Below are positions 61,874-64,000 of a stretch of 64,000 bases of DNA, piece after piece (position 1 is the stretch's first letter; the number at the start of each line of letters is the position of its first letter). The DNA comes from Pyropia yezoensis (taxonomy: Eukaryota; Rhodophyta; Bangiophyceae; Bangiales; Bangiaceae), in assembly GCA_009829735.1 (NCBI GenBank), contig CM020620.1:18062354-18126353 (forward strand). Direction: 5' to 3'. Position numbers and translations under genes: made by a program. The notes beneath the pieces are model-generated. The model made no database searches and was not told the origin of the DNA. It saw only the letters and a list, made by a program, of their open reading frames with translations.

Positions 61874-63418
61874 GATCGCAGAGCACAAGAAACAGCGGCG
61901 GGGGAGAGGGGGGAGAACGGGATGGGGGAGGAGTGGGCGGGGGAGGATGGCCGCAGAGCTCAAAATGGAGAGAGCCACGGGGTGCCGACCACAAGAGCGT
62001 CACGGCGCTTGCAGGGGACGGTGGTGGTGCGCCGGCGGGGGCGTGTCTGGGAATTGAACGCTACCACCAGGCGGGCACGGTGACAGGCCGCTGGCCGTCA
62101 CCGCGATGCCAGCCGCGTCTAAGGGCGGGGGACGGGCGAGGGGGATGGGCGGGGGGGATGAGAGGCGCCGGGCGAACACGCCAGCAGGCGGCCAGGGCGG
62201 TGGCGGTCGGAGCGGCGGGTCACGCCGCGCTGGACAGGCTGCCGCGGCGCAAAATTTGGGCGGCGGCACGGGTGGCGGCAGCGGCGGCGGCTGCACGCCA
62301 CCCCCCCCCCCCCACCCCTCCCACCCACGCTCCCGCAGGCAAACACGAGCGCCGCCTCGGCGGGCCTGGCGCAGACGGGTTCGGGCACGCTGGCACGCAT
62401 GGCAATCCATGCACTTGGCCGCGTCGGGCAGGAGGGGGGGTGCGTCGCGGCGTGGCACGGAGGGCATGTGGAACCTGGCAGCGGGGTGGGGGCAGGTGGT
62501 GCGGATGCGCCAGCCAGATGTCAGCGAGTAGGCCGAGGCTGCGCCCGCGTGACAAAAAGTGCGGGTCTCCGGGAGGGGGCGGCGGGGGGGTTTTTCCCCG
62601 CCAAACCCCGCGACCCCCGAGGTGGCGGTGACTGCCGCCGCCTGCTCCCACCCGCACAGAGAGCCTGACAGCAAACCGGCTGCCGGACGGGGGGAACAAC
62701 CCCCCCCTTCTCAACGGCGGGCAAGCACAAACCCCAAACCCTCTGGCGACCACACCCCGACTGCCCGTATCTGCTGCCCCGCAGCCAATGAGAGGGCTCC
62801 GACAGCGTGCATGCCCGGCCTGCAGGACAGCCGAGCCGTCACCGGGTGGAGGATGGCAACCCAATGATACTTGAGCTGCTCGCGGTCGCTGCCGTTGAGC
62901 CACTCGTGGCTCCTTCAAGGGCGCCGCAGCTCAACGGAGATCAAGGCCTGGCACACCAACTGAGGTCCTCCTGACCACATGCTGGGCGGGTGGGGGGTCA
63001 ATGTGTTGGACGTGCATGGAAGGCAGTTGTGCACGCAGTCGGCCACCGAAGACGGACCCACTCGTGAACATACGTATTTGCTAGTGCTACCAACTTGACA
63101 GTCAACATCACACATCCCAATATTTGGTGGACGAAGTTCAATTCCGCAGTACGCTAGATCATACATACAGGAAGCAATACGATGGGCCACGTGGAGATAC
63201 CACCGTGTCGAACGGACGCAGGAGCTGTCACTGGGACGCGGGACGGGGCGATGCGAGCGCGGCCGCCGCCAAAGGCATAGGAAAGGCCCGCGCCCCGCCT
63301 CCCGACCGACGGACAGGCCCCAGTGACGACCCGCTCTGCGGCAGCTGTGAGGCGGCAGCAGCGGGCTGCGTGGACGATGGCGTCACGGAGGGGGAGGGAA
63401 CGGCGGACGCCGCTGAGG
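61874..63418. other. Intergenic region, no supported gene
   Basis: The left part is the bZIP upstream region. From 62,100 to 62,700 it is GC-rich with C runs (62,300-62,318) and conflicting frames. From 62,750 to 63,200 the composition is ordinary and gene-free. The end of the minus-strand membrane protein lies at 63,419. Confidence 0.5.
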
Positions 63419-64000
63419 TCACCGGTCCCCTCCGCAGCGACCCAAGCCACCGCTTGGGCTGCCACCCGCGGGGGCATGCGCGGCAGCTGCTGCAAACAGA
63501 GTTTTCCAGTCCCCACCTATGCTGCTGCTGCCGATACCGGCACTGGCGCCACCCTCAACGCTACCACCCCCACCGGTGACAGTGCTTCCAAGGGGGGAGG
63601 TTGACCTTGTACGCCACCGCCGCCACACATGAGTGGCAGCGCCCATCGAGACCCCAACATATATGGCTGCCAGAATAGTGACCACCCTCCACACGGTCGC
63701 CGGCCGGTAGCCCGTGTGAGCTGCCAAAACCAGAAGCTCTGTGCGACGGGCCCTCTGGCCAACCCCACTCACTCCGCGGCCCACAGGGTCCGTGTCAAGG
63801 CGGGTGCGCACCCCGGAGGTGTGCCATCGGGGACCCATCGCCTCACGCAGAGCCAGCGAGGTAGCGCCGCCGAGAGAGACCAGGCCCGACACGAAGACGA
63901 GGAGATGAACCCGCAAGTCACGTCCACCCCAGTCTAAGGTGCCGATGAGGAGCTGTAGAAGAGCAACCAGCTCTCGGAGAACGAGCAGACCGGCCAGCAC
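63419..64000 (-). CDS. Membrane protein of unknown family, 3' part only
   Basis: The last 193 or so codons of a minus-strand gene whose start lies beyond the right edge; no ATG is needed at the boundary. The visible part begins in a hydrophobic segment (L-L-V-L-R-E-L-V-A-L-L-Q-L-L-I), continues with a second (H-L-L-V-F-V-S-G-L-V-S-L), a charged loop, and a third (V-V-T-I-L-A-A-I-Y-V-G-V). It ends in a Ser/Gly/Ala-rich tail of about 70 residues that looks disordered. The first two segments and the R-T-R-L-D-T-D-P loop have non-repetitive, gene-like composition. I do not recognise the family. Confidence 0.55.
   Translation of the reverse strand: MLAGLLVLRELVALLQLLIGTLDWGGRDLRVHLLVFVSGLVSLGGATSLALREAMGPRWHTSGVRTRLDTDPVGRGVSGVGQRARRTELLVLAAHTGYRPATVWRVVTILAAIYVGVSMGAATHVWRRWRTRSTSPLGSTVTGGGGSVEGGASAGIGSSSIGGDWKTLFAAAAAHAPAGGSPSGGLGRCGGDR

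Noticed and set aside
52620-62090. tRNA-like T-arm motifs near 52,630 (plus) and 62,050 (minus)
   Set aside because: The flanking bases do not form T-stem, acceptor stem or anticodon arm, so no tRNA gene is supported.
1-64000. CRISPR arrays, bacterial operons, ribosome-binding sites, rRNA genes
   Set aside because: No regularly spaced direct repeats or rRNA-like sequence were seen, and the genes are eukaryotic with a spliceosomal intron.

Overview
The window is GC-rich eukaryotic nuclear DNA. Genes are mostly single-exon and very rich in Ala, Gly and Pro codons. One clear GT-AG intron is visible, in the dehydratase gene. A DUF3727-type protein of cyanobacterial ancestry with a plastid-style leader points to a photosynthetic host. 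High GC, few introns, long alanine/glycine tracts and abundant chromodomain LTR retrotransposons best fit a bangiophyte red alga (Porphyra/Pyropia type). That is an inference from composition and gene style, not proven.

Left part (1-30,981): transposons. Chromovirus I, a Ty3/gypsy element, spans 1051-10,698 with 570-bp LTRs and a CGCCC target duplication. It carries an unusual long minus-strand open frame between pol and the 3' LTR. A 500-N gap lies at 13,467-13,966. Bases 3206-13,466 before the gap reappear at 13,967-24,238 after it, differing mostly in homopolymer length. The simplest reading is two overlapping contigs joined without merging (false duplication), so the true order is 1-13,466 followed by about 24,239 onward. 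Chromovirus II (23,309-30,976, 970-bp LTRs, GTGGC target duplication) follows and carries an extra open frame for two C2H2 zinc fingers ahead of gag. Between the two elements lies a smaller inverted-repeat element.

Middle part (31-38 kb): mostly intergenic and decayed DNA. It holds a weak hypothetical frame, the 3' end of a Ty1/copia element with its LTR, a 1.2-kb element with 19-bp terminal inverted repeats, and a small TATA-box gene for a 59-residue LEA-like protein.

Right part (38.3-62 kb): a compact host gene cluster. In order: a five-repeat 'GYW/GG' protein (-), peptide N-glycanase (+), INO80 chromatin-remodelling ATPase (+), plastid DUF3727 protein (-), 3-hydroxyacyl-CoA dehydratase with one intron (+), Ku70 (-), a bZIP factor with a displaced zipper (-), and the 3' part of a membrane protein (-) that leaves the window. 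Two pairs are divergent and share short promoters of about 430-470 bp. The genes serve unrelated housekeeping roles (glycoprotein quality control, chromatin and DNA repair, very-long-chain fatty acid elongation, plastid function, transcription) and do not form a pathway.
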